13,708 bases of DNA, taken from an uncultured Clostridia bacterium. GTDB lineage: Bacteria; Bacillota; Clostridia; Oscillospirales; Ruminococcaceae. This document shows positions 6,863-13,497 of the stretch, piece by piece. Below the pieces are notes generated by a model. That model was not told the origin of the DNA. It searched no databases and saw nothing but the letters and a program-made list of their open reading frames with translations. The stretch is taken from positions 1-13,708 of the forward strand of contig CALERQ010000052.1 of NCBI GenBank assembly GCA_937907305.1. Direction: 5' to 3'. Numbering within the stretch: the stretch's first letter is position 1; each line of letters begins with the position of its first letter. Both the position numbers and the translations under genes were made by a program.

Positions 6863-7708
6863 TTAACCCCTTTGCAGCAATTTGTGGGACAGGATCTCGA
6901 AGAATTCATGTTCCCCAAAGGAAACAAAACGAGTAGATTTATCGCTTTTACGCACCGTTACAGCCGTTTGCGGCAGCAATTCGATGCGTTCTCGGCCATC
7001 CACCACAGCACACATTGACTGGTGGCTGCGAATGGTGACACTTCGTCCCGCCGAAACCACAATGGGACGAACAGAAACACTGTGCGGGCAAATGGGAACG
7101 ATAGAGATGGTGGAAAGACCGGGATCGATGACCGGTCCGCCCGCGGAAAGAGAATAAGCGGTGGAACCGGTGGGGGTAGATAGAATCAATCCATCTGCCA
7201 AATAAGAATTCATATGGCGACCGTCGCAATCAATGGTCAGATCAATGATATTAGTCATCATGGGTTTAGTAAGAACGATATCGTTAAGGGCAAAGGGAAC
7301 GGTCAGCTCCTCTCCTGCCACGGTCATGCGGGAAAGCGAGATGCCGAAGCGTTCCTCGATGGTATATTCACCGGCAAGGATACGGTCGAAAGCAGAAGCT
7401 GATTCGTGCGGCTCCACCTGCGCCAAGAAGCCCAACCGACCAGCGTTAATGCCCAGCACCGGCAGCCCATACGCCGCCGAACAGTGCGCACCATCAATAA
7501 TTGTCCCGTCTCCGCCGATGCAGGCGATCATATCCGCGTGGCGGCAGCCGGTCGCAGTATCGGCTATGCGCACAACATCAGGATAAGATGCCCCTGCCAC
7601 CGGTGCTGCCCATATGCCGCAGCCGCGCTCATGCAGCGCCCGACAGACCTCCTCGGTGACAGCCGGAACATTTTCCCGGGAAAAGTTGGCGATCAGGAAG
7701 AAATCCAT
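6863..7708 (-). CDS. nadK: NAD kinase
   Basis: Cytosolic ATP- or polyphosphate-dependent NAD+ kinase, making NADP+. Diagnostic motifs are GGDGT (65-69), the catalytic-site region of the family; GINAGRLGFLA (87-97); ALNDIVLTK (140-148), where the family usually has NE or ND; and the glycine-rich TPTGSTAYSLSAGGPVIDP (178-196), followed by PICPHSVSVRPIV. The 281-residue length is normal. An in-frame start at 7738 would overlap tlyA by 4 nt, but the ATG at 7708 is preferred: AAGGAGGG lies 7 nt upstream and the protein then starts MDFFLIANFSR, as in other NAD kinases. The gene lies 26 nt after tlyA and 6 nt before argR, probably in the same transcript. Confidence 0.96.
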   Translation of the reverse strand: MDFFLIANFSRENVPAVTEEVCRALHERGCGIWAAPVAGASYPDVVRIADTATGCRHADMIACIGGDGTIIDGAHCSAAYGLPVLGINAGRLGFLAQVEPHESASAFDRILAGEYTIEERFGISLSRMTVAGEELTVPFALNDIVLTKPMMTNIIDLTIDCDGRHMNSYLADGLILSTPTGSTAYSLSAGGPVIDPGLSTISIVPICPHSVSVRPIVVSAGRSVTIRSHQSMCAVVDGRERIELLPQTAVTVRKSDKSTRFVSFGEHEFFEILSHKLLQRG

Positions 7709-7734
7709 GCGGCAGCCCTCCTTTTTGGCTTGGT

Positions 7735-8538
7735 TCATTCGCTGAGTGTCTGATGAGAAAGCCGGACAATCTCCGCCGGAACGGGAAGTTCGGCTGGATA
7801 TTCCCCTCTTTTCAGGTGCATCAAATATTCGATGTTGCCCTCTGGTCCTTTGACCGGTGAAAAGGTGAGATGAATAGGCGTAAAGCCGTTTTCCTTTGCA
7901 TTTGCAATGGCATTTTCCACCACCATCACATGGGTGCTTTCTTCCCGTACCACGCCTTTTTTGCCAACCAATTCCCGGCCGGCTTCAAATTGGGGCTTGA
8001 TGAGACAAACGGCTTCGCCGCCCTCTTTCAGCAACCGATACAGCACCGGCAACACCAGCTTGAGTGAAATAAAGGAAACATCAACCGAAGCAAAATCCAG
8101 TGGCTCCGGTACCTCTTTTTCGGTAACATGGCGGATATTGATGCGCTCCAGATTGATGACACGCTCATCACAGCGAAGTTTCCAAGCCAATTGGCCGTAG
8201 CCGACATCGATGGCATACACCTTAACGGCACCGTTTTGCAACATACAATCGGTAAAGCCACCGGTAGAAGCACCAATATCGGCACAAATACAGCCATCCA
8301 GCCGCAGGCCAAATTCCTTCATGGCCTTTTCCAACTTTAAGCCGCCGCGGCTGACATAGGGAAGCCGATCTCCCCGGACTTCAATTTGATCCTCCGGGGA
8401 AACCATAGTGCCAGGTTTATCGGCCTTTTGGTTATTGACATACACTTGGCCCGCCATAATGATACCTTTTGCACGGTCGCGGCCAGTGCAAAGGCCGCGT
8501 TCCACCAGGGCGGCATCCAGTCTTGTTTTTTCTGTCAT
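7735..8538 (-). CDS. tlyA: TlyA-family rRNA 2'-O-methyltransferase
   Basis: Predicted S-adenosylmethionine-dependent methyltransferase of the TlyA (hemolysin A) family, whose characterised members 2'-O-methylate cytidines in 16S and 23S rRNA. The N-terminal S4 RNA-binding domain covers about residues 5-65 (RLDAALVERGLCTGRDRA, then VYVNNQKADKPGT). A FtsJ-like Rossmann fold follows, with the SAM-binding motif ADIGASTGGFTD (86-97), AIDVGYGQLAW, VDVSFISL and KPQFEAGRE. The 267-residue length is standard. ATG at 8538 with GGGGAG 10 nt upstream. It lies 22 nt after ispA; in many clostridia dxs sits between the two, but here it does not. Whether both rRNA sites are modified cannot be read from sequence. 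Confidence 0.94.
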   Translation of the reverse strand: MTEKTRLDAALVERGLCTGRDRAKGIIMAGQVYVNNQKADKPGTMVSPEDQIEVRGDRLPYVSRGGLKLEKAMKEFGLRLDGCICADIGASTGGFTDCMLQNGAVKVYAIDVGYGQLAWKLRCDERVINLERINIRHVTEKEVPEPLDFASVDVSFISLKLVLPVLYRLLKEGGEAVCLIKPQFEAGRELVGKKGVVREESTHVMVVENAIANAKENGFTPIHLTFSPVKGPEGNIEYLMHLKRGEYPAELPVPAEIVRLSHQTLSE

Positions 8539-8560
8539 GGTTTGGGTTCTCCCCTATTCG

Positions 8561-9448
8561 TTAATGATCTCGCTTGGCCAAGGTATCGGCCAATTCGTAC
8601 AGCATTTTATCATCCAGTATGGTACCCTTTACAGCCAGGTCAGCTTCCAATACCAATCGGCGCACCATTTCACGGGCCTTTTCCACGCCATACAGAGTAA
8701 TATATGTGGTCTTGTGATTTTCAGCATCGCTGGTGGATTTGCCCAATTCCTCACTGGTTTCGGTCACATCCAATATATCATCGACAATCTGGAACGCGAG
8801 GCCAATTTTGGCTGCATAAAGATCAGCTTGAAGAATGACATCCCGCGGGGCACTGGCGGCAAGACACCCCAGCACTGCCGAAGCCCGAATAAGCGCTCCG
8901 GTTTTCATGCCATGCATGGCTTCCAGCTCCTCCGGGGTCATGGGCACTTCCTCCGGCATGGTATCTATTACCTGGCCGCCAATCATGCCTTCTACCCCAG
9001 CCGCCCGTGCCAACTGGTTAACACAGCGTAGAACTATTTCTGCCGGGAGACTTCCACTGAAATAGGCGGAGGACGCTGCCGAAAACGCATGGGTCAGCAG
9101 CGCGTCCCCGGCCAAAAGGGCAATACCCTCTCCAAACTGGATATGACAGGAGGGTTTGCAGCGGCGTAAATCGTCATTATCCATACAGGGCAAGTCATCG
9201 TGGATGAGCGAATAGGCATGGATCATCTCTACGGCGCAGGCCAGCGGCAGAGCAGCTTGCACATCGCCACCGCACAGCTCACACATTGCCAAAGTAAGGC
9301 AACCGCGAACGCGCTTGCCTCCACCCAAAAGGCTATATGCCATTGCCTCGCTCACCTTGCCCTGCGGCAACTCCACCGGGGACAAGTATTGCGGCAGAGT
9401 GGTTTCTATCATGCTGCAATAGGCAGGATAACGCTCATTCCAGGTCAT
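8561..9448 (-). CDS. ispA: Polyprenyl (farnesyl/geranylgeranyl) diphosphate synthase
   Basis: Cytosolic trans-prenyltransferase condensing isopentenyl diphosphate with allylic diphosphates, supplying precursors for undecaprenyl phosphate and quinones. Visible motifs are GGGKRVRG (42-49); the first Asp-rich motif DDLPCMDNDDLRR (84-96), of the bacterial FPP synthase type with two residues between the aspartate pairs; GDALLTHAF; and the second Asp-rich motif FQIVDDILD (219-227). The 295-residue length matches bacterial FPP synthases. Chain length (C15 or C20) is not certain, although YSLIHDD before the first motif fits short-chain synthases. ATG at 9448 has GGAGG 9 nt upstream and overlaps the end of xseB by 14 nt, indicating coupling. 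Confidence 0.94.
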   Translation of the reverse strand: MTWNERYPAYCSMIETTLPQYLSPVELPQGKVSEAMAYSLLGGGKRVRGCLTLAMCELCGGDVQAALPLACAVEMIHAYSLIHDDLPCMDNDDLRRCKPSCHIQFGEGIALLAGDALLTHAFSAASSAYFSGSLPAEIVLRCVNQLARAAGVEGMIGGQVIDTMPEEVPMTPEELEAMHGMKTGALIRASAVLGCLAASAPRDVILQADLYAAKIGLAFQIVDDILDVTETSEELGKSTSDAENHKTTYITLYGVEKAREMVRRLVLEADLAVKGTILDDKMLYELADTLAKRDH

Positions 9449-9647
9449 TGATTTCGTCCTCCAACTGCATTTTTCCTATTTCTACCGTCTGACGGGCAGC
9501 GGCCAGCAGTGCATCGCAGCTGCGGCTCAGCTCCAAGCCCTTGGTGTAAAGGTCAATCGCTTCCTCCAATGGAAGTTCTTCCGATGAAAGACGGGCAACA
9601 ATATTTTCAAGCTCCTTTAGCTCGTTTTCCAGTGTTTTTTTTGCCAT
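9435..9647 (-). CDS. xseB: Exodeoxyribonuclease VII small subunit
   Basis: Small helical subunit that wraps around the XseA coiled coil in exonuclease VII, which degrades single-stranded DNA into oligonucleotides. The 70-residue protein MAKKTLENELKELENIVARL has the family pattern, with LSSEELPLEEAIDLYTKGLEL (20-40) and a C-terminal helix. The ATG at 9647 is chosen because AAAGGAG lies 5 nt upstream inside the end of xseA and the length is typical; the much longer in-frame ORF reaching 9968 lies inside xseA in another frame and is not the gene. It starts 2 nt after the xseA stop and overlaps ispA by 14 nt. Confidence 0.94.
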   Translation of the reverse strand: MAKKTLENELKELENIVARLSSEELPLEEAIDLYTKGLELSRSCDALLAAARQTVEIGKMQLEDEINDLE

Positions 9648-9649
9648 GA

Positions 9650-10873
9650 TTACTCCTTTCGGACATTGACGGCTGTTACTGTAGATATAATCTCTCCGTC
9701 CTTTAAGCGGGTCAACATGGTATCCCCAGGATGAAGTTCCCCACAGGTATGAATCGGTATCTTGTCCGCTTCCCGCACCGTATAAGTAATGGTGTAGCCC
9801 CGTTCCACCGGCAGGGCGGGATCTAAAAGCTCCAACTGACCTCGCAGGTGACTCGTCCGCTGGGCCATCCGCCACAAAGCATGCTGCATATTTCCTTGGA
9901 GCAGCTGGGTAAGATAGGCCAAACGCTGGCGATTTTTGCTCCACAGCACCATAGGGGAGCGTGCACACAATACTCGCTGGATTGAAGCCGTGTGCTGCTG
10001 AGCCATAGTGACACGGCGGGTGATTGCCTGCTGTAATTCACTCCGAACGATATTCAACCCTGCCAATAGTTCCACTTTGGATATACAGCAATACTGGCAA
10101 GCGGCCGTTGGGGTCGCTGCCCGAATATCTGCAACCTCATCGAGCAGGGTAATATCCACATCATGTCCGACCGCCGAAATAACCGGCACCGGGCAGACCG
10201 CTACTGCTCGCAGCAAGCGCTCATCATTAAAGACTGCAAGCGTTTCGGAAGCGCCGCCACCCCTAGCAATAATAAGGATATCGCAGCGATTTTCGGCTAT
10301 AGCACAGCGCAGGGCATATAGAATCTGTTCTACTGCTGCACTGCCTTGCACCGTGGCAGGATAAAGTATAAGCGGAATCAGATCATTATGGCGCTGCATT
10401 CCGGTGATAATATCCTGCACCGCGGCACCCTCGGCAGAGGTAATAATACCGACCGCCCGCGGAAAGCGAGGTGCCTTGCGTTTGCGCTCCGTGGAAAGGA
10501 GTCCCTCTGCCAGCAGCTTTTGCCGCAGGACGGCATAATCGATACTGCCGCTTCCCTGCCCCATGCTTTGGATATCATAGGCAGAAAGCTGATACTGCCC
10601 GTCCCGTTCATACAGAGTCACTGCTCCGCGCACAATAACTGTACTGCCCTCTTCCGGAAAGGCAAGGAGTCTTTCGGCATAGCGCGCAAACATTACACAG
10701 TGCAAGGAGGCACCGCCTTCACTGACGGTAAAATAGAAGTGACCTGAGCTGCTGCGCCAACTGACGCTGGTGAGCTCTCCCTTGACAAGGAGATCACCCA
10801 AAAGCGTGTTTTCCTCCAGTTGGGCTTTCACATAACGATTGAGCTGCGAAACCTTGATAATTTGCGCCGGCAT
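9650..10873 (-). CDS. xseA: Exodeoxyribonuclease VII large subunit
   Basis: Catalytic subunit of exonuclease VII (ssDNA exonuclease, both polarities). The 407-residue protein has an N-terminal OB-fold (about 1-105, beginning IIKVSQLNRYVKAQLEENTLLGDLLVKGE), then the catalytic domain with PRFPRAVGIITSAEGAAVQDI, ARGGGASETLAVFNDE and AVGHDVDITLLDEVADIRAATPTAA. The Asp of GAAVQDI, the Arg of ARGGG and the His and Asp of GHDVD correspond to residues known to be essential in E. coli XseA. The usual GGGSxEDL reads GGGASETL, with Thr for Asp. The C-terminal third is helical and ends in the LDPALPVERGYTIT segment typical of the family. ATG at 10873 has AAGGAGG 7 nt upstream. A terminator-like hairpin separates it from nusB. 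Confidence 0.95.
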   Translation of the reverse strand: MPAQIIKVSQLNRYVKAQLEENTLLGDLLVKGELTSVSWRSSSGHFYFTVSEGGASLHCVMFARYAERLLAFPEEGSTVIVRGAVTLYERDGQYQLSAYDIQSMGQGSGSIDYAVLRQKLLAEGLLSTERKRKAPRFPRAVGIITSAEGAAVQDIITGMQRHNDLIPLILYPATVQGSAAVEQILYALRCAIAENRCDILIIARGGGASETLAVFNDERLLRAVAVCPVPVISAVGHDVDITLLDEVADIRAATPTAACQYCCISKVELLAGLNIVRSELQQAITRRVTMAQQHTASIQRVLCARSPMVLWSKNRQRLAYLTQLLQGNMQHALWRMAQRTSHLRGQLELLDPALPVERGYTITYTVREADKIPIHTCGELHPGDTMLTRLKDGEIISTVTAVNVRKE

Positions 10874-10911
10874 GAGGGCACCTCCTTCCCTGCGTTATTT
10901 TGGCTTATTGC

Positions 10912-10949
10912 AAAAAGGGAGCCTGCCGCCCACCGGCCGCAGTACTCCC
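10912..10949 (-). terminator. Terminator-like hairpin between nusB and xseA
   Basis: On the minus strand GGGAG (10949-10945) pairs with CTCCC (10921-10917), enclosing CTGCGGCC-GGTG-GGCGGCAG (one mismatch), and TTTTT follows immediately (10916-10912). This is the shape of an intrinsic terminator, 5 nt after the nusB stop. No convincing promoter lies between it and xseA, so it probably acts as a partial terminator or attenuator within the operon. Confidence 0.7.
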
Positions 10950-10954
10950 CACTA

Positions 10955-11383
10955 TCATTCTTCGGCTTCCTCGGGGAGGGCCGCTTCGCCCATCGTTCCG
11001 CGAACATAACCGCCCAACACGCCATTGATGTAGGAAGCATCCTCCGGGCCAGCATACTTTTTGGCCAGTTCCACCGCCTCATTGATAACAGCACCGACCG
11101 GGGCATCCTTGACATAAGCAATCTCGGTGATGGCCAGCATAAGAATGGCCAGCGAAACCTTGGGCAGACGGTTTGCTTTCCACTTTTTGCTGTACTGCTC
11201 CACAGCGGAGAGGTTGTCCCCCCAGTGCAGGCGCACCTGCTGGGCAATTTGAACCGCATATTCATCCACCGATTCATCCCGGAAGATAAGGGCGTTATCC
11301 ACCATTTCATCCACCGAGTTATCGTTGAAGTTCATTTCGAAAATCATGGCAAGCGCCTGCTCACGGGCTTCTCGTCTGGTCAT
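10955..11383 (-). CDS. nusB: Transcription antitermination factor NusB
   Basis: All-helical protein that, with NusE (S10), binds boxA RNA and supports antitermination on rRNA operons. The predicted 142 residues have the family N-terminus TRREAREQALAMIFEMNF and the C-terminal block VSLAILMLAITEIAYV followed by VGAVINEAVELAKKYAGPEDASYINGVLGG. An in-frame ATG at 11401 exists, but GGAGG (11399-11395) overlaps that reading and lies 11 nt before the ATG at 11383, which starts MTRREARE like other NusB proteins, so 11383 is chosen. A hairpin lies just upstream of the ribosome binding site and a terminator-like hairpin just after the stop. The acidic tail EEAEE is unremarkable. Confidence 0.95.
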   Translation of the reverse strand: MTRREAREQALAMIFEMNFNDNSVDEMVDNALIFRDESVDEYAVQIAQQVRLHWGDNLSAVEQYSKKWKANRLPKVSLAILMLAITEIAYVKDAPVGAVINEAVELAKKYAGPEDASYINGVLGGYVRGTMGEAALPEEAEE

Positions 11384-11410
11384 ATAATGTCGTTCCTCCA
11401 TTCAGTAAGG

Positions 11411-11445
11411 CAGCCCCCTTAATACATACGCTATTAAGAGGGCTG
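11411..11445 (-). repeat. Hairpin between the asp23-like gene and nusB
   Basis: A 14-nt inverted repeat, CAGCCCTCTTAATA (11445-11432 on the minus strand) and TATTAAGGGGGCTG (11424-11411), with a 7-nt loop. All 14 positions pair if one U-G wobble is allowed. No T-run follows on either strand, so it does not look like a simple terminator. It ends 11 nt before the nusB ribosome binding site and begins 13 nt after the asp23-like stop. An RNA processing or stability element, or a translational control element for nusB, are possibilities. Confidence 0.7.
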
Positions 11446-11458
11446 TCAGATCGAACTC

Positions 11459-11821
11459 TTATTCGGCAGTATTAGCGGTACGAGGTACCGAAACACCGGC
11501 AATGTAAAGGTTCACGGTAGCTACTTCGATACCGGTCATGCTCTGAACGGCATCCTTCACCGCTTCCTGCAGCTTTCGGCTGAGGACAGGGATCTTGGCA
11601 TTGGGCTCCACCAACAGGCGGATATCGATGGTCGCTTTACCCTCGTTCATCTGGATCGAGATCGGCTTGATGGTCTGCTTTTCCAGCAGCCAGCCGCCAA
11701 TATTGGAAACGATGGGGGCAAGACACGCCACACCCTCTACTTCTTTTACTGCATATTCTGCTATCGAAGCCACGACCTCGGAGGAGATCTTCAAACTGCC
11801 GGCAGTGTTTTCATATTCCAT
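11459..11821 (-). CDS. Asp23/Gls24 family envelope stress response protein
   Basis: A 120-residue Asp23/Gls24 (DUF322) protein. Family features are the start GSLKISSEVVASIAEYAVKEVEGVA (8-32), the central beta segment with RLLVEPNAKIPVLSRKLQEAVKDAVQSMTGIEVATVNLYIAGV. There is no membrane segment. In Staphylococcus aureus, Asp23 is membrane-associated through a partner and affects cell wall stress; the clostridial single-domain forms such as YqhY lie beside acc genes or nusB and are linked to lipid metabolism. A YqhY-like role is the best inference from the neighbouring nusB. ATG at 11821 has AGGAGG 9-10 nt upstream. It is the first gene of the unit started by the promoter at 11860-11888. Confidence 0.92.
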   Translation of the reverse strand: MEYENTAGSLKISSEVVASIAEYAVKEVEGVACLAPIVSNIGGWLLEKQTIKPISIQMNEGKATIDIRLLVEPNAKIPVLSRKLQEAVKDAVQSMTGIEVATVNLYIAGVSVPRTANTAE

Positions 11822-11859
11822 AAGTGTTGCACCTCCTATGCTGGGAATGATACCACTAT

Positions 11860-11888
11860 ATTATAGCAATATTTTTACCCGGTGGCAA
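11860..11888 (-). promoter_or_regulatory. Sigma-A-type promoter of the asp23-nusB-xse unit
   Basis: On the minus strand TTGCCA (11888-11883) and a consensus TATAAT (11865-11860) are 17 nt apart. The -35 box starts at the base after the spoIIIAH stop codon. It should uncouple the housekeeping genes from the sporulation operon upstream. No terminator is seen between spoIIIAH and this promoter, so sporulation transcripts may also read through. Confidence 0.83.
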
Positions 11889-12401
11889 CTACTTTATTTC
11901 AATGATGGAAACATTGCTTTCCTCTACATCTGCTTCGCTCATTACGGCATCCATGATCTGCGCGGCCTCACTATCAGTAAGTCCTGAACTCTGAACAATG
12001 ACATCTACCTTATCTTCATCCAGGTAAACCATGCATTCCGTAAAACCCTTGGCTTTAATAATATTCTCGATCTTGCCCTCAATCTCGATGGTCTTGGCCA
12101 GTGACTGCGCCTGCTGTGCCAGCACAGCGGCTGCCCCCTCCTCCATAGCGGAATCCTCCAGCATGTACTTGAGGGCATCCATCGCTTCATCGCGTGACTG
12201 GGTACGGGAAAGCCGTGCCGATACAAAATAGGCATCCCCGTAATTGGCCGTTCCTTCATTCTCGTTGGTGGTTTGATTGATATTCCCGGCGGCCACATAG
12301 TCGGTCTGTTTCATATAATCCCAGTTGAGGTACACCGCCGCTCCCAGCGCCAGCACCAATGCCCCCAGTACGATATGGCCCTTTTTGATGGAAAGTTTCA
12401 T
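11889..12401 (-). CDS. spoIIIAH: Stage III sporulation protein AH
   Basis: Mother-cell membrane protein of the SpoIIIA-SpoIIQ channel; its extracellular domain binds SpoIIQ from the forespore and resembles the ring-building YscJ/FliF fold. The protein has a basic start (MKLSIKKGH), one membrane helix (about 9-27, IVLGALVLALGAAVYL), a variable linker and a C-terminal domain with ARLSRTQSRDEAMDALKYMLEDS and the beta-alpha segment CMVYLDEDKVDVIVQSSGLTDSEAAQIMDAV. The 170-residue length is shorter than B. subtilis SpoIIIAH, mainly in the linker. The ATG at 12401 is chosen; a GTG at 12413 overlaps the AGGAG ribosome binding site. It follows spoIIIAG by 42 nt. Expression by sigma-E is expected from the family; the promoter lies outside the window. 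Confidence 0.94.
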   Translation of the reverse strand: MKLSIKKGHIVLGALVLALGAAVYLNWDYMKQTDYVAAGNINQTTNENEGTANYGDAYFVSARLSRTQSRDEAMDALKYMLEDSAMEEGAAAVLAQQAQSLAKTIEIEGKIENIIKAKGFTECMVYLDEDKVDVIVQSSGLTDSEAAQIMDAVMSEADVEESNVSIIEIK

Positions 12402-12443
12402 CTTGCTATGCACTCCTTTTTGTAGGCTCTGTGATGTGATCTA

Positions 12444-13019
12444 TCAGTGACCGGCGGCGCCGGGGCTGATCTTGGAAACGGTGATTTTAGCAGTGGAAAT
12501 ATCCAGTGCGGTTTTTACCGCTGCGGTGACCTGCGCCACCACCTTGGGATCTCCCCCACCGGCGCAAACCACCACTACACCCTTGATTTCCGGCTCGTTG
12601 AGTGCCGTGACCAGTGGGCTACTGCCGTCCTCTACCATGACATAGCTTTGTTCGGTGGTGTTTTTCTGTTGGGATTTTCGCTGGTCATCGCTTTTATACT
12701 CTTCGCTTACATCGCTGTTCACCTTTTCTGTAACGGCATAAGTATAGGTATAGCCGCTTTTCAGTGTAATCATCACCTCGACCTCCCCTACCCCGTCAAT
12801 GCGCCCCAGGATTTCCTCCAGGCGGCTTTCCAGTGCTTCGGCGTATTCTTCTGCCGAAGGCACTGCCTCCTGCTGTGGTTGTTTTTTTGCACTATCCGCT
12901 TTCAGCATCGGCGCTATCCCAATGAGTAGAATCCCCAGCAGTCCCGCAGCCATAATCAGCGTGGTCCTGGAAGGCTTTTTCTCCGGCTTGCCGTGTTTTT
13001 TATCCCGCATCTGTTCCAT
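12444..13019 (-). CDS. spoIIIAG: Stage III sporulation protein AG
   Basis: Mother-cell component of the SpoIIIA-SpoIIQ channel that forms a large ring in the intermembrane space. The 191-residue protein has a basic cytosolic N-terminus, one membrane helix (about 20-38, LIMAAGLLGILLIGIAPML), then a ring-building domain: LESRLEEILGRIDGVGEVEVMITLKSG, an insertion rich in charged residues (about 95-125), and the conserved end IKGVVVVCAGGGDPKVVAQVTAAVKTALDISTAKITVSK. The ATG at 13019 overlaps the end of spoIIIAF by 20 nt; GAGG lies 10 nt upstream. An internal Met three residues on is an alternative start. Confidence 0.95.
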   Translation of the reverse strand: MEQMRDKKHGKPEKKPSRTTLIMAAGLLGILLIGIAPMLKADSAKKQPQQEAVPSAEEYAEALESRLEEILGRIDGVGEVEVMITLKSGYTYTYAVTEKVNSDVSEEYKSDDQRKSQQKNTTEQSYVMVEDGSSPLVTALNEPEIKGVVVVCAGGGDPKVVAQVTAAVKTALDISTAKITVSKISPGAAGH

Positions 13020-13494
13020 AGGTTTCTATCCTCACATCTGCTCCCAGTTGGTAGCCAAGCGCCCGGCTAATGGTCAAGGATTGATCCATCACGCGCACGG
13101 GCAACCGCAGCAACAGATAGATCCCTTCCGTACCATCCGGGTTTTCCTCTGTTTCCATGTATATTTGGTATTCCCCTGGCTTTATACCATAGTCGGACAG
13201 ATATTCCCCTGCCGTTTTCTCCAGCTCCTCCTGTGAGAGATATTTGACCCGTTCTATAAAGTAGTCCTCTGTTCGGCCGGCAATCTCCTGCCTACGCCGC
13301 TCCGCTTCTTCCGTATTCATCTCCAATGAAATATTAACCCGGCCGCCCCAGGTAAAGATACAAACCAGCAAAAAAGCCCCAAGCAAAAGCTGCATCAACG
13401 GCCGAAATCGCTCACTGGGGGTAAGCAGCAGTACAATACCGGAAAAAAGCACCCCGGCAAATATGGTGTAGCACCAGCTCTGGATTGCCTGCAT
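13000..13494 (-). CDS. spoIIIAF: Stage III sporulation protein AF
   Basis: Membrane protein of the SpoIIIA complex in the mother-cell membrane. Its 164 residues begin with two hydrophobic helices (about 8-25 and 33-49, separated by TPSERFRP), followed by a soluble domain. That domain carries a charged helix (about 58-85, NTEEAERRRQEIAGRTEDYF) and a C-terminal beta-alpha region related to ring-building motifs (PGEYQIYMETEENPDGTEGIYLLLRLPVRV). ATG at 13494 has AGGAGG 7 nt upstream, which overlaps the spoIIIAE stop. It is translationally overlapped with spoIIIAG. Confidence 0.92.
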   Translation of the reverse strand: MQAIQSWCYTIFAGVLFSGIVLLLTPSERFRPLMQLLLGAFLLVCIFTWGGRVNISLEMNTEEAERRRQEIAGRTEDYFIERVKYLSQEELEKTAGEYLSDYGIKPGEYQIYMETEENPDGTEGIYLLLRLPVRVMDQSLTISRALGYQLGADVRIETYGTDAG

Positions 13495-13497
13495 GGC

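Noticed and set aside
9435..9968. A 177-residue minus-strand frame that would extend xseB upstream
   Set aside because: The upstream part lies inside xseA in another frame and has no family match; the family-length XseB starts at 9647 with a good ribosome binding site.
9900..10300. GGGASETL in XseA in place of GGGSxEDL as a sign of an inactive enzyme
   Set aside because: Residues matching the essential Asp, Arg, His and Asp of E. coli XseA are all present, so loss of activity is not supported by this one substitution.
10874..10911. Possible promoter before xseA (TTGCAA near the terminator T-run)
   Set aside because: No matching -10 box occurs at a suitable distance, so a promoter cannot be supported.
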